From NCBI RefSeq assembly GCF_000833605.1, contig NZ_JXTG01000004.1, forward strand, positions 1 to 64,000: 64,000 bases of DNA, read 5' to 3'. The notes beneath the pieces were generated by a model that worked only from the letters and a program-made list of their open reading frames with translations, did not search any database and was not told the DNA's origin. Of this stretch, positions 1 to 8,580 are shown in pieces. The stretch's first letter is position 1; every line of letters starts with the position of its first letter. Position numbers and translations under genes: made by a program. Source of the stretch: Anoxybacillus ayderensis. Lineage in GTDB: Bacteria; Bacillota; Bacilli; Bacillales; Anoxybacillaceae.

Positions 1-35
1 AGAGGGTCGGAGGTTCGAGTCCTCCATGGCTCACC
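1..35 (+). tRNA. tRNA-Lys, 3' part only (cut by window edge)
   Basis: Only the variable loop, T arm (GGTTCGAGTCC) and acceptor 3' strand with encoded CCA are present. The anticodon lies outside the window; Lys is inferred from the 3' sequence and from its position ahead of tRNA-Leu, as in B. subtilis trnB. Confidence 0.7.
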
Positions 36-40
36 ATGAT

Positions 41-121
41 GCGGGTGTGGCGGAATTGGCAGACGCACCAGACTTAGGATCTGGCGCCTCTGGCGTGGGG
101 GTTCAAGTCCCTCCACCCGCA
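41..121 (+). tRNA. tRNA-Leu(TAG)
   Basis: Class II tRNA with a long variable arm. The anticodon stem CCAGA/TCTGG encloses the loop CTTAGGA, giving anticodon TAG. Acceptor GCGGGTG pairs with CACCCGC. CCA is not encoded. Confidence 0.95.
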
Positions 122-125
122 TAAT

Positions 126-200
126 GCGGAAGTAGTTCAGTGGTAGAACACCACCTTGCCAAGGTGGGGGTCGCGGGTTCGAGTCCCGTCTTCCGCTCCA
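126..200 (+). tRNA. tRNA-Gly(GCC)
   Basis: Acceptor GCGGAAG/CTTCCGC; anticodon stem CCACC/GGTGG with loop TTGCCAA gives GCC. CCA is encoded. Confidence 0.95.
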
Positions 201-210
201 ACATGCCTAT

Positions 211-296
211 GCCGGGGTGGCGGAATTGGCAGACGCACAGGACTTAAAATCCTGCGGTAGGTGACTACCGTGCCGGTTCGAGTCCGGCCCTCGGCA
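211..296 (+). tRNA. tRNA-Leu(TAA)
   Basis: Long variable arm, anticodon stem CAGGA/TCCTG with loop CTTAAAA gives TAA. CCA is not encoded. Confidence 0.95.
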
Positions 297-301
297 CTTA
301 T

Positions 302-378
302 GCGCCCGTAGCTCAATTGGATAGAGCATCTGACTACGGATCAGAAGGTTAGGGGTTCGAATCCTCTCGGGCGCGCCA
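302..378 (+). tRNA. tRNA-Arg(ACG)
   Basis: Acceptor GCGCCCG/CGGGCGC; anticodon loop CTACGGA gives ACG (wobble A is normally deaminated to inosine). CCA is encoded. Confidence 0.95.
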
Positions 379-398
379 TGTTTATATCGTAGTGAGGA

Positions 399-475
399 CG
401 GGAAGTAGCTCAGCTTGGTAGAGCACATGGTTTGGGACCATGGGGTCGCAGGTTCGAATCCTGTCTTCCCGACCA
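399..475 (+). tRNA. tRNA-Pro(TGG)
   Basis: Anticodon stem CATGG/CCATG with loop TTTGGGA gives TGG. CCA is encoded. Confidence 0.95.
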
Positions 476-482
476 TTTTTAA

Positions 483-558
483 GGGGCCTTAGCTCAGCTG
501 GGAGAGCGCCTGCTTTGCACGCAGGAGGTCATCGGTTCGATCCCGATAGGCTCCACCA
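483..558 (+). tRNA. tRNA-Ala(TGC)
   Basis: Anticodon stem CCTGC/GCAGG with loop TTTGCAC gives TGC. CCA is encoded. Confidence 0.95.
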
Positions 559-570
559 TATATTTATAAT

Positions 571-644
571 GGCGGCGTAGCTCAGCTGGCTAGAGCGTAC
601 GGTTCATACCCGTAAGGTCGGGGGTTCGATTCCCTCCGCCGCTA
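571..644 (+). tRNA. tRNA-Met(CAT), elongator type
   Basis: Anticodon loop TTCATAC gives CAT. The first acceptor pair is G1-U72, unlike the unpaired C1-A72 of initiator tRNA, so this reads as the elongator. The genome carries CTA where CCA would be encoded, so the tail must be made by nucleotidyltransferase. Confidence 0.85.
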
Positions 645-652
645 CTAGCTTA

Positions 653-729
653 GGACCTTTAGCTCAGCTGGTTAGAGCAGACGGCTCATAACCGTCCGGT
701 CGTAGGTTCGAGTCCTACAAGGTCCACCA
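653..729 (+). tRNA. tRNA-Ile2(CAT), probable lysidine-modified isoleucine tRNA
   Basis: Anticodon CAT in loop CTCATAA with a GGACCTT acceptor. This sequence closely resembles the B. subtilis tRNA-Ile2 substrate of TilS (lysidine at C34, reads AUA). Assignment over Met is from recalled similarity, not a search. CCA is encoded. Confidence 0.75.
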
Positions 730-743
730 TGTTCATATTATAC

Positions 744-836
744 GGAGGAGTACCCAAGTCTGGCTGAAGGGGTCGGTCTTGAAAACCGAGAGGCGTCGAA
801 AGGCGCGCGGGGGTTCGAATCCCTCCTCCTCCGCCA
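744..836 (+). tRNA. tRNA-Ser(TGA)
   Basis: Class II tRNA with a long variable arm; anticodon loop CTTGAAA gives TGA. CCA is encoded. Confidence 0.95.
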
Positions 837-919
837 TAAATTGATTTTAGTTCCTTCTTCTTAATTAAGAAGGGACACGACTGACAAACGGTATAAAAAT
901 TTGATGCACTTCATATTTT

Positions 920-992
<73 letters not shown>

Positions 993-999
993 TCGTTGT

Positions 1000-1076
1000 G
1001 GCGGCTATGGCGAAGTGGTTAACGCACCAGATTGTGGCTCTGGCATTCGTGGGTTCGATTCCCACTAGTCGCCCCA
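1000..1076 (+). tRNA. tRNA-His(GTG)
   Basis: Extra G at position -1 faces discriminator C73, the hallmark of tRNA-His. Anticodon GTG. CCA is encoded. Confidence 0.95.
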
Positions 1077-1091
1077 TAAATTTTATGTTAT

Positions 1092-1122
1092 GCGGGTGTA
1101 GTTTAGTGGTAAAACCTCAGCC
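1092..1122 (+). pseudogene. Duplicated 5' half of tRNA-Gly(TCC), 31 nt
   Basis: These 31 nt are identical to 1250..1280, the first 31 nt of the intact tRNA-Gly(TCC). The copy starts exactly at tRNA base 1 and ends at the first base of the anticodon loop, where the 81-nt element begins. It has no 3' half, so it cannot form a tRNA. Confidence 0.95.
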
Positions 1123-1203
1123 ACGAGCGACACTTCGCTGAATAAGCTACGAGTTGCCTCGACGCATCTAACATCCTTGAGTATGCTGGTAGAGGAAGAG
1201 GCA
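1123..1203 (+). repeat. 81-nt structured element, copy 1 (tRNA-Gly locus)
   Basis: About 81% identical (66 of 81 positions, no gaps) to 1430..1510. Possible folds: a 5-bp hairpin AGCGA/TCGCT (positions 4-17); hairpin AGCT/AGTT (23-33); a long-range 6-bp stem TGCCTC/GAGGCA (33-38 with 76-81) enclosing GCAT/ATGC (42-45 with 61-64). Seven of the 15 substitutions lie within positions 7-20, around the first hairpin, which both copies can still form. It begins ACGAGC directly at the tRNA fragment junction. I do not recognise the family. Confidence 0.85.
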
Positions 1204-1249
1204 TGAAAAAGCGTAGAAGTAAAAAATAGATATGTGAGTAATTTATTGC
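1204..1249 (+). other. AT-rich tail between element copy 1 and tRNA-Gly
   Basis: Poorly conserved with the equivalent tail of copy 2 (1511..1562), except a loosely shared TATG followed by A/T-rich sequence ending in TTATTG next to the tRNA. No ORF seen. Confidence 0.5.
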
Positions 1250-1320
1250 GCGGGTGTAGTTTAGTGGTAAAACCTCAGCCTTCCAAGCTGATGTCGTGGG
1301 TTCGATTCCCATCACCCGCT
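1250..1320 (+). tRNA. tRNA-Gly(TCC)
   Basis: Intact tRNA: acceptor GCGGGTG/CACCCGC, anticodon stem TCAGC/GCTGA with loop CTTCCAA gives TCC. CCA is not encoded. Its first 31 nt recur at 1092..1122. Confidence 0.95.
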
Positions 1321-1325
1321 TACGT

Positions 1326-1399
<74 letters not shown>

Positions 1400-1411
1400 T
1401 TATGGTGTTTA

Positions 1412-1429
1412 TTCCGCAGTAGCTCAGTG
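1412..1429 (+). pseudogene. Duplicated 5' fragment of tRNA-Asn, 18 nt
   Basis: Identical to 1563..1580 (one base before tRNA-Asn plus its first 17 nt). It stops in the D loop, where the second 81-nt element begins. The element's opening GAGC could complete the D stem with GCTC of this fragment. Confidence 0.9.
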
Positions 1430-1510
1430 ACGAGCAATGCATCATTGAGTAAACTGCGAGTTGCCTCGACGCATTTATCATCGTTGAGTGTGCTATTAGA
1501 GGAAGAGGCA
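1430..1510 (+). repeat. 81-nt structured element, copy 2 (tRNA-Asn locus)
   Basis: Same length as copy 1 with 15 substitutions. The first hairpin is re-formed by different bases (CAATG/CATTG, positions 6-18). AACT/AGTT at 23-33 and TGCCTC/GAGGCA at 33-38/76-81 are kept. In the inner stem, A61 to G turns a T-A pair into T-G. The pattern suggests selection on structure as RNA or as a DNA hairpin. Confidence 0.85.
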
Positions 1511-1562
1511 GTAAAGTTAAACTATAATATTGGTTAGGAAGTATGAATCACTTTTATTATTG
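1511..1562 (+). other. AT-rich tail between element copy 2 and tRNA-Asn
   Basis: Contains a TATAAT hexamer near 1522 that could be a -10 box for the downstream tRNAs, though no good -35 is visible. The right end TATTG resembles the right end of the first tail. Confidence 0.4.
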
Positions 1563-1563
1563 T

Positions 1564-1638
1564 TCCGCAGTAGCTCAGTGGTAGAGCACTCGGCTGTTAA
1601 CCGAGCGGTCGTAGGTTCGAATCCTACCTGCGGAGCCA
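1564..1638 (+). tRNA. tRNA-Asn(GTT)
   Basis: Acceptor TCCGCAG/CTGCGGA; anticodon stem CTCGG/CCGAG with loop CTGTTAA gives GTT. CCA is encoded. Its 5' end is duplicated at 1412..1429. Confidence 0.95.
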
Positions 1639-1641
1639 TTT

Positions 1642-1733
1642 GGAGAAGTACCCAAGTGGCTGAAGGGGACGGTTTGCTAAACCGTTAGGTCGCGTTTTGC
1701 GGCGCGCGGGTTCAAATCCCGCCTTCTCCGCCA
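1642..1733 (+). tRNA. tRNA-Ser(GCT)
   Basis: Class II tRNA; anticodon stem ACGGT/ACCGT with loop TTGCTAA gives GCT. CCA is encoded. Confidence 0.95.
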
Positions 1734-1744
1734 TTGCCACACAC

Positions 1745-1816
1745 GGCCCGTTGGTCAAGTGGTTAAGACACCGCCCTTTCACGGCGGTAACACGGGTTCG
1801 AATCCCGTACGGGTCA
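1745..1816 (+). tRNA. tRNA-Glu(TTC)
   Basis: Anticodon stem CCGCC/GGCGG with loop CTTTCAC gives TTC. CCA is not encoded. Last tRNA of the cluster. Confidence 0.95.
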
Positions 1817-1821
1817 CTAGT

Positions 1822-1856
1822 AAAAAGGACATCTCATGATATGAGATGTCCTTTTT
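1822..1856. terminator. Bidirectional terminator of tRNA cluster and CDF gene
   Basis: Perfect 11-bp stem GGACATCTCAT/ATGAGATGTCC flanked by A-run and T-run, so it can serve the tRNA cluster on + and the efflux gene on -. Confidence 0.9.
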
Positions 1857-2811
1857 ACATTTCATCGAAATTTATATGCGTTTTATTTTTCTTCTCCAAA
1901 AATTTTTTTCCATATTCCCCGTGTTGATGAATAGAAGGATGTTCAACTTGAATGGTGACGTGGGAAAGGTTATATCTTTCTTTTAACATTTCATTAATAG
2001 CTAAAATAACACAAAATGGTTGAATATGCTCGTGAATAAGAACGTGTGCTGTTAAGGAATAATGATCTGTTGAAATGGACCAAATGTGTAACTCATGTAC
2101 ATCTTCTACTCCTTCAATAGAAAGAATATCAGCACGAATACGATCCACGTCAAATTCATGTGGCACTGCATCCATTAAAATAAAATACGATTCCCGAACA
2201 ATTTTTGCCCCACCTATAAAAATAATGGTACCGATGACGACGCTAATGAGTGGGTCGAACATGTATAGTCCTGTAAAGTAAATTAAAATAGCTGAGATGA
2301 TGACGCCAATGGAGCTAAGTAAGTCGCCAATAAAGTGCCATAAGGCGCTTTTTACATTTAAATTTTCTTCCTCTTTCATGCTCCGACTTAAAACGATTGT
2401 TAATACGAGATTAACAACAAATCCGATCGTTGCGATGGTTAGCATGAGGGAAAATTGAATGCTTTCAGGATGAATAAAACGACGAATTCCTTCAATGAAA
2501 ATTCCAATAGAAATGATGACAAGCGCGAGCCCATTTAAAAATGAAGCGATAATTTCAAACCGTAAATAGCCAAATGTAAATGTTTTATTTGGTGGGCGAG
2601 AAGCTAAATAAATGGCAACCATACTTAAGCTTAATGCAATGACGTCAGAGGCCATATGTGCTGAGTCTGACAATAGAGCAAGCGAATTAGACAAAATGCC
2701 TCCTACAATTTCAACAATGGTGAAAAAAGTCGTTAATAACAGTGTTATCCAAAGCGCTTTCTTTGATGTTGCTTGTACTTTCATATGCGGTAAATGATGA
2801 AAATCATACAT
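1855..2811 (-). CDS. czcD: Cation diffusion facilitator (CzcD-like zinc efflux)
   Basis: 318-aa membrane protein that should export Zn2+/Co2+ in exchange for protons. About six membrane segments fill the first 210 residues. The metal-site motifs are visible: a DSAHMASD stretch in segment 2 and HFIGD in segment 5. A cytoplasmic ferredoxin-like domain follows (VEDVHELHIWSIS), with a His-containing C-terminus. The start is the second in-frame ATG, seven bases after AAAGGGG; the first ATG (2817) is too close to it. Single gene convergent with the tRNA cluster. No metal-regulator operator was recognised upstream. The exact metal cannot be told from sequence. Confidence 0.9.
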   Translation of the reverse strand: MYDFHHLPHMKVQATSKKALWITLLLTTFFTIVEIVGGILSNSLALLSDSAHMASDVIALSLSMVAIYLASRPPNKTFTFGYLRFEIIASFLNGLALVIISIGIFIEGIRRFIHPESIQFSLMLTIATIGFVVNLVLTIVLSRSMKEEENLNVKSALWHFIGDLLSSIGVIISAILIYFTGLYMFDPLISVVIGTIIFIGGAKIVRESYFILMDAVPHEFDVDRIRADILSIEGVEDVHELHIWSISTDHYSLTAHVLIHEHIQPFCVILAINEMLKERYNLSHVTIQVEHPSIHQHGEYGKKFLEKKNKTHINFDEM

Positions 2812-3052
2812 ATGCATTCCCCTTTATTTAAAATTAATATTAAAAAAAATAAATAATAATTACTATAAACTATTTTATATAATTATCATTTGTTACTCAA
2901 GCGACAAATTTATGGACGTTCGTATTGATTTTCATTTAACATGTGATTTGTTGAACATTGTCGAAAAATATCTTAATTTTCTTACAGGAATTTTATATGA
3001 CTTTGTGTAATATATTCAGTACGGAATTGTTTCCGCACCCATTGAAGAAAGG
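2812..3052. promoter_or_regulatory. Divergent intergenic region between CDF gene and glg operon
   Basis: About 240 bp, strongly A/T-rich, must hold both promoters. A TTGAAC hexamer at 2951 could be the -35 of the glg promoter but the matching -10 is poor. Nothing else recognised. Confidence 0.35.
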
Positions 3053-4999
3053 ATGGATGAACATTTGTTGACAATGAGTCCAACCGATTTGCAGATGCAT
3101 TTATTTCACGAAGGAACGTTTTATCAAAGTTATCACTTGTTTGGCGCACATCTTGTAAAACAAAACGGAATGATCGGAACGCGTTTTTGTGTATGGGCCC
3201 CAAATGCAAAAGAAGTTCGTCTTGTTGGAACGTTTAATGATTGGAACGGAGAAAAGCACAAGTTAACAAAAATAAACGAACAAGGAGTATGGATGATTGT
3301 CGTCCCTGAAAATTTAGAAGGACATTTATACAAATACGAAATAATGACAAGAGATGGACATATCGTTCTGAAAGCAGATCCATATGCTTTTTACGCAGAA
3401 GAACGCCCCAATACGGCCTCTATTGTATATGATTTAAAAGGATATAAATGGAATGATCAAGCGTGGCAAAGAAAAAAGAAGCGAAAACCTATTTATGAGC
3501 AACCGATGTTTATTTATGAAGTTCATTTTGGTACATGGAAAAAGAAAGACGATGGGAAATTTTATACATATAAGGAAATGGCGGATGAGTTAATTCCTTA
3601 TGTTGTCGAACATGGATTTACTCACATTGAACTTTTGCCGCTTATTGAGCACCCGCTCGATCGTTCCTGGGGATATCAAGGAACAGGTTATTATGCTGCA
3701 ACAAGCCGTTATGGAACGCCTCATGATTTAATGTATTTCATTGATCGTTGTCATCAGGAAGGAATTGGAGTCATTTTAGATTGGGTACCGGGACATTTTT
3801 GTAAAGATGCACATGGGTTATATATGTTTGATGGTGAGCCGACGTATGAATATATGAATATGCAAGATCGCGAAAATATTGTGTGGGGAACAGCAAATTT
3901 CGATTTAGGAAAACCAGAAGTGCATAGCTTTTTAATTTCGAATGCTTTGTTTTGGTTAGAGCATTATCATATTGACGGTTTTCGTGTTGATGCGGTTGCA
4001 AATATGCTTTATTGGCCGAATAGCGATGTACTGCATCCAAATCCATATGCCATTTCATTTTTAAAGAAATTAAATGAAGTTGTATTTGCTTTTGATCCGA
4101 ATGTATTAATGATTGCAGAAGATTCAACAGATTGGCCGAAAGTGACGGCACCTACGTACGATGGTGGGTTAGGATTTAACTACAAATGGAACATGGGATG
4201 GATGAACGATGTATTAAGTTATATGGAAACGAGCATGCATGATCGAAAATATATGCATCATAAAATGACATTTTCTTTGTTGTATGCTTACACGGAAAAT
4301 TTTATTTTACCTTTATCCCATGACGAAGTGGTGCATGGAAAAAAATCGTTATTAAATAAAATGCCAGGCGATTATTGGGATAAATTTGCTCAACTTCGCC
4401 TGCTTTATGGATATTTTATGACGCATCCCGGAAAAAAACTGTTGTTTATGGGTGGAGAGTTTGGACAGTTTGATGAATGGAAAGATTTAGAACAACTCGA
4501 TTGGGTGTTGTTTGATTTTGATATGCATCGAAAAATGGATGACTACGTGAAATCTCTCACTCATTTTTATAAAAAGCAAAGAGCATTATATGAATGTGAT
4601 CATGATCCAAATGGGTTCGAATGGATTGATGTGAACAACGCTGAACAAAGTATTTTTTCTTTTATTCGACGAGGAAAAAAAGAAGAAGATGCGTTAATTG
4701 TCGTTTGCAATTTTACTAATATCGTGTATGAAGATTACAAAATTGGTGTGCCATTGCTTACATCGTATCGAGAAGTATTTAATAGCGATGATGTGATGTA
4801 CGGTGGTGCGGGACACATAAACAAAAAACCGCTTGTGGCACACGAAGAGCCGTATCACGGAAAGCCGTATCATATTCGAATGACGATTCCGCCGTATGCT
4901 ATAACAATTTTACGACCAACAAGAAAAAGAGAAGGGAAGGAAAGCCATGGTACGAAAAAAGTGCGTCGCTATGCTACTCGCAGGGGGACAAGGGAGTAG
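3053..4999 (+). CDS. glgB: 1,4-alpha-glucan branching enzyme
   Basis: 648-aa GH13 enzyme that makes alpha-1,6 branches in glycogen. An N-terminal CBM48 lies around residues 25-115 ([16 protein letters not shown]), then the catalytic barrel: [12 protein letters not shown] holds the nucleophile Asp, AEDSTDWP the acid Glu, and LSHDEVVHG the third acidic residue. First gene of glgBCDAP. The last ~18 codons overlap glgC by 53 nt and give a basic tail ([14 protein letters not shown]) that looks like read-through of glgC coding sequence. The start is uncertain because AAAGG abuts the ATG; a TTG at 3065 is an alternative. Confidence 0.95.
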   Translation: MDEHLLTMSPTDLQMHLFHEGTFYQSYHLFGAHLVKQNGMIGTRFCVWAPNAKEVRLVGTFNDWNGEKHKLTKINEQGVWMIVVPENLEGHLYKYEIMTRDGHIVLKADPYAFYAEERPNTASIVYDLKGYKWNDQAWQRKKKRKPIYEQPMFIYEVHFGTWKKKDDGKFYTYKEMADELIPYVVEHGFTHIELLPLIEHPLDRSWGYQGTGYYAATSRYGTPHDLMYFIDRCHQEGIGVILDWVPGHFCKDAHGLYMFDGEPTYEYMNMQDRENIVWGTANFDLGKPEVHSFLISNALFWLEHYHIDGFRVDAVANMLYWPNSDVLHPNPYAISFLKKLNEVVFAFDPNVLMIAEDSTDWPKVTAPTYDGGLGFNYKWNMGWMNDVLSYMETSMHDRKYMHHKMTFSLLYAYTENFILPLSHDEVVHGKKSLLNKMPGDYWDKFAQLRLLYGYFMTHPGKKLLFMGGEFGQFDEWKDLEQLDWVLFDFDMHRKMDDYVKSLTHFYKKQRALYECDHDPNGFEWIDVNNAEQSIFSFIRRGKKEEDALIVVCNFTNIVYEDYKIGVPLLTSYREVFNSDDVMYGGAGHINKKPLVAHEEPYHGKPYHIRMTIPPYAITILRPTRKREGKESHGTKKVRRYATRRGTRE

Positions 5000-6119
5000 A
5001 TTAAGTTCGCTAACAAAAAATTTAGCTAAACCAGCTGTTCCGTTTGGAGGAAAATACCGCATTATTGATTTTACATTAAGCAATTGTGCTAATTCTGGCA
5101 TTGATACTGTTGGGGTGCTCACCCAATATCAGCCGTTAGAGTTAAATACGTATATTGGAATTGGAAGTGCATGGGATTTAGATCGAAAAAATGGGGGGGT
5201 AACCGTTCTCCCTCCGTATGCTGAATCATCAGAAATGAAATGGTACAAGGGAACAGCGAATGCCATTTATCAAAATCTAAACTATTTGAAGCAATATGAT
5301 CCGGAGTATGTCCTCATTCTTTCCGGCGACCATATTTATAAAATGAATTATGCGGATATGCTACAATACCATATCGAAAAAAAGGCGGATGTTACAATTT
5401 CTGTTATTGAAGTACCATGGGAAGAAGCGAGCCGTTTTGGAATTATGAACACAAATGACGAGATGGAAATCGTAGAGTTTGAGGAGAAACCAGCTCATCC
5501 GAAAAACAATTTAGCGTCTATGGGCATTTATATTTTTAAATGGTCTATTTTGAAAGAGTATTTAGAAATGGACAATCGAAATGACCGTTCAAGCCATGAC
5601 TTTGGTAAAGATATTATTCCTTTACTGATCGAAGAAAAAAAGCGGCTCATTGCCTATCCATTTAAAGGATATTGGAAAGATGTTGGGACGGTAAAAAGTT
5701 TATGGGAAGCAAATATGGATTTACTAGAAGATACCCCAGCATTAAATTTATTTGACCATACATGGCGTATTTATTCTGTGAACCCGAATGAACCACCGCA
5801 ATATATTGCTCCATACGCACAAGTGAAAGAATCTTTAGTGAATGAAGGATGCATCGTTGAAGGGAATGTGGAGCATTCTGTTTTGTTTCAAGGGGTGTAC
5901 GTTTCACAAGGTGCGAAAGTAAAAGATTGTGTTGTTATGCCTAATGCAGTGATTGGGAAAAATGTATACATTGAAAAAGCGATTGTTCCTCCGAATGTGG
6001 CAATTCCTGATGGAACGTTTATTTGTGCGGATCAATATGAAGGGGAAGTCATTCTTGTGACAGAGGAGATTTTGGGACATTTTTCTGAGAGAGAGGATGA
6101 GAAAACGTGGGAAAATTAA
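4947..6119 (+). CDS. glgC: Glucose-1-phosphate adenylyltransferase, catalytic subunit
   Basis: 390 aa. Makes ADP-glucose from ATP and glucose-1-phosphate, the committed step of glycogen synthesis. The nucleotide-binding N-terminus shows [30 protein letters not shown] and SGDHIYKM follow, with a C-terminal left-handed beta-helix of hexapeptide repeats (residues ~290-370). Start ATG 4947 follows GGAAGGAAAG with good spacing, inside the 3' end of glgB. The stop overlaps glgD by 13 nt, indicating translational coupling. In Bacillus GlgC works as a heteromer with GlgD. Confidence 0.97.
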   Translation: MVRKKCVAMLLAGGQGSRLSSLTKNLAKPAVPFGGKYRIIDFTLSNCANSGIDTVGVLTQYQPLELNTYIGIGSAWDLDRKNGGVTVLPPYAESSEMKWYKGTANAIYQNLNYLKQYDPEYVLILSGDHIYKMNYADMLQYHIEKKADVTISVIEVPWEEASRFGIMNTNDEMEIVEFEEKPAHPKNNLASMGIYIFKWSILKEYLEMDNRNDRSSHDFGKDIIPLLIEEKKRLIAYPFKGYWKDVGTVKSLWEANMDLLEDTPALNLFDHTWRIYSVNPNEPPQYIAPYAQVKESLVNEGCIVEGNVEHSVLFQGVYVSQGAKVKDCVVMPNAVIGKNVYIEKAIVPPNVAIPDGTFICADQYEGEVILVTEEILGHFSEREDEKTWEN

Positions 6120-7129
6120 TGCTTGGGGTCATTGATGCGACGACATATACACCGGAAATGAGTGATTTGACATTTCAGCGTTCTATCGCAGCCGTTCCGT
6201 TTGCTGGTCGCTATCGGCTAATTGATTTTGTTTTATCAAATATGGTGAACTCAGGTATTGAAAGTGTCGCCATTTTCCCAAAGTATCAATATCGTTCGTT
6301 AATGGACCACCTTGGTTCAGGAAAGAATTGGGATTTGAATCGGAAACGTGATGGATTGTTCTTCTTCCCTTCGCCTGATCTCCCGATTTCTCATATCGGT
6401 TCGTTTCAACATTTTCAACAACATATTGACTATTTTTTGCGAAGCACACAAAAGTACGCTCTTATTTGCAACAGTTATACGGTGTGCAATATTGATTATG
6501 AGGAAGTATTGCGACGTCATATGGCTAACGGGTGCGATATAACCCGTATACGTTATCGTGGAAAGTCGCTTGATATGTTTATTTTAGAAACATCGTTGTT
6601 GCTTGATTTAATCGCCAACCAACAACGAAATCAATATCGAAGTATTGTTGATGTTGTGAATGATGAAGGAAATGGTTTAACCGTATGTGATTATGAATAT
6701 AACGGGTATGTCGCAGTTATTGATAGCGTCGAACGTTATTTTCACCATAGCTTAGAACTTCTTAAACCAGAAGTGTGGAAGCAGTTGTTTTTAAAAGGAA
6801 GACCGATTTATACGAAAGTAAAAGATGAGCCACCGACGAAATATACATCATATGCTTGCGTGCGTAATGCGATGATTGCGAATGGATGTATCATTGAAGG
6901 AGAAATTGAACATAGTATTATTTCTAGAGCAGTAAAAATAGGAAAAGGAACTGTTGTCCGCAACAGTATTATTATGCAAAAAAGTCAAATTGGGGATAAT
7001 TGTCATCTTGAATATGTGATCGTTGATAAAGATGCTCGCATTGGTGATGGAGTGAAATTAATTGGAACACCGAATCAGCCAATCGTCATTCGAAAAGGGA
7101 CAATACAAGGAGCGCTGATGAAATCGTGA
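6107..7129 (+). CDS. glgD: GlgD, non-catalytic/regulatory subunit of ADP-glucose pyrophosphorylase
   Basis: 340-aa GlgC paralogue. It keeps the fold ([20 protein letters not shown]-terminal hexapeptide repeats at ~260-320), but the GGxGxRL nucleotide loop at the N-terminus is replaced by a sequence beginning [14 protein letters not shown]. That is the usual GlgD degeneration, and GlgD modulates GlgC activity in Bacillus-type enzymes. Starts with GTG after GAGAGAGGATGAG and overlaps glgC by 13 nt; its TGA overlaps the glgA start (GTGA). Confidence 0.93.
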   Translation: MGKLMLGVIDATTYTPEMSDLTFQRSIAAVPFAGRYRLIDFVLSNMVNSGIESVAIFPKYQYRSLMDHLGSGKNWDLNRKRDGLFFFPSPDLPISHIGSFQHFQQHIDYFLRSTQKYALICNSYTVCNIDYEEVLRRHMANGCDITRIRYRGKSLDMFILETSLLLDLIANQQRNQYRSIVDVVNDEGNGLTVCDYEYNGYVAVIDSVERYFHHSLELLKPEVWKQLFLKGRPIYTKVKDEPPTKYTSYACVRNAMIANGCIIEGEIEHSIISRAVKIGKGTVVRNSIIMQKSQIGDNCHLEYVIVDKDARIGDGVKLIGTPNQPIVIRKGTIQGALMKS

Positions 7130-8580
7130 AAGTATTATTTGTCGTATCAGAGTGTGTACCGTTTGTGAAAACAGGTGGTTTAGCTGATGTTGCTGGCGCA
7201 TTGCCGAAAGAGTTGAAAAAGCTTGGGACGGATGTGCGTGTGATGCTTCCTAAATATGGGGTCATTCCGCAACATATGCGCCGAAAAATGAATAAAATTG
7301 CTGAGCTTGTCGTTCGTGTTGGTTGGAGAAGACAATATTGTGGAATTGAACAATTAGAATACGAAGGAATGACATACTATTTCGTCGACAACGAATATTA
7401 CTTTAAGCGAGATTCGTTATACGGGCATTACGATGACGGTGAGCGTTTTTCATATTTTTGTCGAGCGGTTCTCGATTCTCTGCCTGTCATCGGCTTTCAA
7501 CCAAATGTCATTCATTGTCATGATTGGCACACAGGGATGATTCCATTTTTGTTGCGTGAAGAATATGCGAAAAATTCATTTTACGCGCAAATGAAAACGG
7601 TATTTACCATCCATAATTTGCAGTTTCAAGGCATTTTTCCACGCGAGATTTTAGGGGATTTGCTAAATTTAAGCGACCGTTATTTTTCGATTGAACATTT
7701 AGAGTTTTACGGGCATGTTAGTTTCATGAAAGGGGCTCTCGTCTCCGCACATATGATTACGACAGTTAGCCCAACGTATAAAGAAGAAATTCAAACTCCA
7801 TATTATGGTGAACGGCTTGACGGATTATTGCGCGCGAGAAGTTCGCACTTAGTTGGAATTTTAAATGGAATTGATGATGACATATATAACCCGAAAAAAG
7901 ATCCGTATATTGCAGTGCCATACGATGTGACGACAATTGCACGAAAAAGTATTAATAAGCGAGCGTTACAACAACATTTTTCATTGCCGTCAGAAGAAGA
8001 TGTCCCAGTCATTGCCATCGTTTCACGGTTAACGAAACAAAAAGGATTAGATTTAGTAAAATGCGTATTTCACGAAATGATTGCTGAAAATGTGCAAATG
8101 ATCATCCTTGGAACAGGAGAATGGGAGTTTGAACATTTCTTTCATGAGATGGCGCTGACATATCCAGAACGTGTGCGTGTATATATTGGGTTTTCAGAAC
8201 AGCTTGCACATCAAATTTATGCTGGAGCAGATATGTTTTTAATGCCGTCTAAATTTGAACCGTGTGGTCTTGGCCAAATGATTGCGATGCGCTATGGAGC
8301 TGTACCGATCGTGCGAGAAACGGGTGGATTAAACGATACAGTGCAGTCGTTTAACGAATTTACAAAAGAAGGAACCGGATTTACGTTTAAAAACTTTAAT
8401 GCACACGACATGTTATATACGATTCAACGTGCCCGTTCATTTTATGAACAAAAAGAAGTATGGGAAATGATAATGAAGCAGGCAATGAGTCGGGATTACA
8501 GTTGGGCAAAGTCAGCATTTAAATATAACCAACTATACGACGAACTAATGACTGGGAGTGGCATCTATGTTCACGAATAA
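7126..8580 (+). CDS. glgA: Glycogen synthase (ADP-glucose, GT5)
   Basis: 484 aa. Transfers glucose from ADP-glucose to the non-reducing end of alpha-1,4-glucan. The signature [13 protein letters not shown] lies at residues ~16-28 and binds ADP-glucose. The C-terminal Rossmann domain contains [11 protein letters not shown] and [13 protein letters not shown], the GT5 nucleotide-binding loop with the catalytic Glu. GTG start at 7126 is in GTGA overlap with the glgD stop, so translation is probably coupled. Its 3' end overlaps glgP by 14 nt. Confidence 0.97.
   Translation: MKVLFVVSECVPFVKTGGLADVAGALPKELKKLGTDVRVMLPKYGVIPQHMRRKMNKIAELVVRVGWRRQYCGIEQLEYEGMTYYFVDNEYYFKRDSLYGHYDDGERFSYFCRAVLDSLPVIGFQPNVIHCHDWHTGMIPFLLREEYAKNSFYAQMKTVFTIHNLQFQGIFPREILGDLLNLSDRYFSIEHLEFYGHVSFMKGALVSAHMITTVSPTYKEEIQTPYYGERLDGLLRARSSHLVGILNGIDDDIYNPKKDPYIAVPYDVTTIARKSINKRALQQHFSLPSEEDVPVIAIVSRLTKQKGLDLVKCVFHEMIAENVQMIILGTGEWEFEHFFHEMALTYPERVRVYIGFSEQLAHQIYAGADMFLMPSKFEPCGLGQMIAMRYGAVPIVRETGGLNDTVQSFNEFTKEGTGFTFKNFNAHDMLYTIQRARSFYEQKEVWEMIMKQAMSRDYSWAKSAFKYNQLYDELMTGSGIYVHE

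Noticed and set aside
1123-1203. Group I intron or other self-splicing intron in tRNA
   Set aside because: No 3' exon follows the element; the intact tRNA lies downstream with its own 5' half, and the conserved P/Q/R/S core sequences of group I introns are absent.
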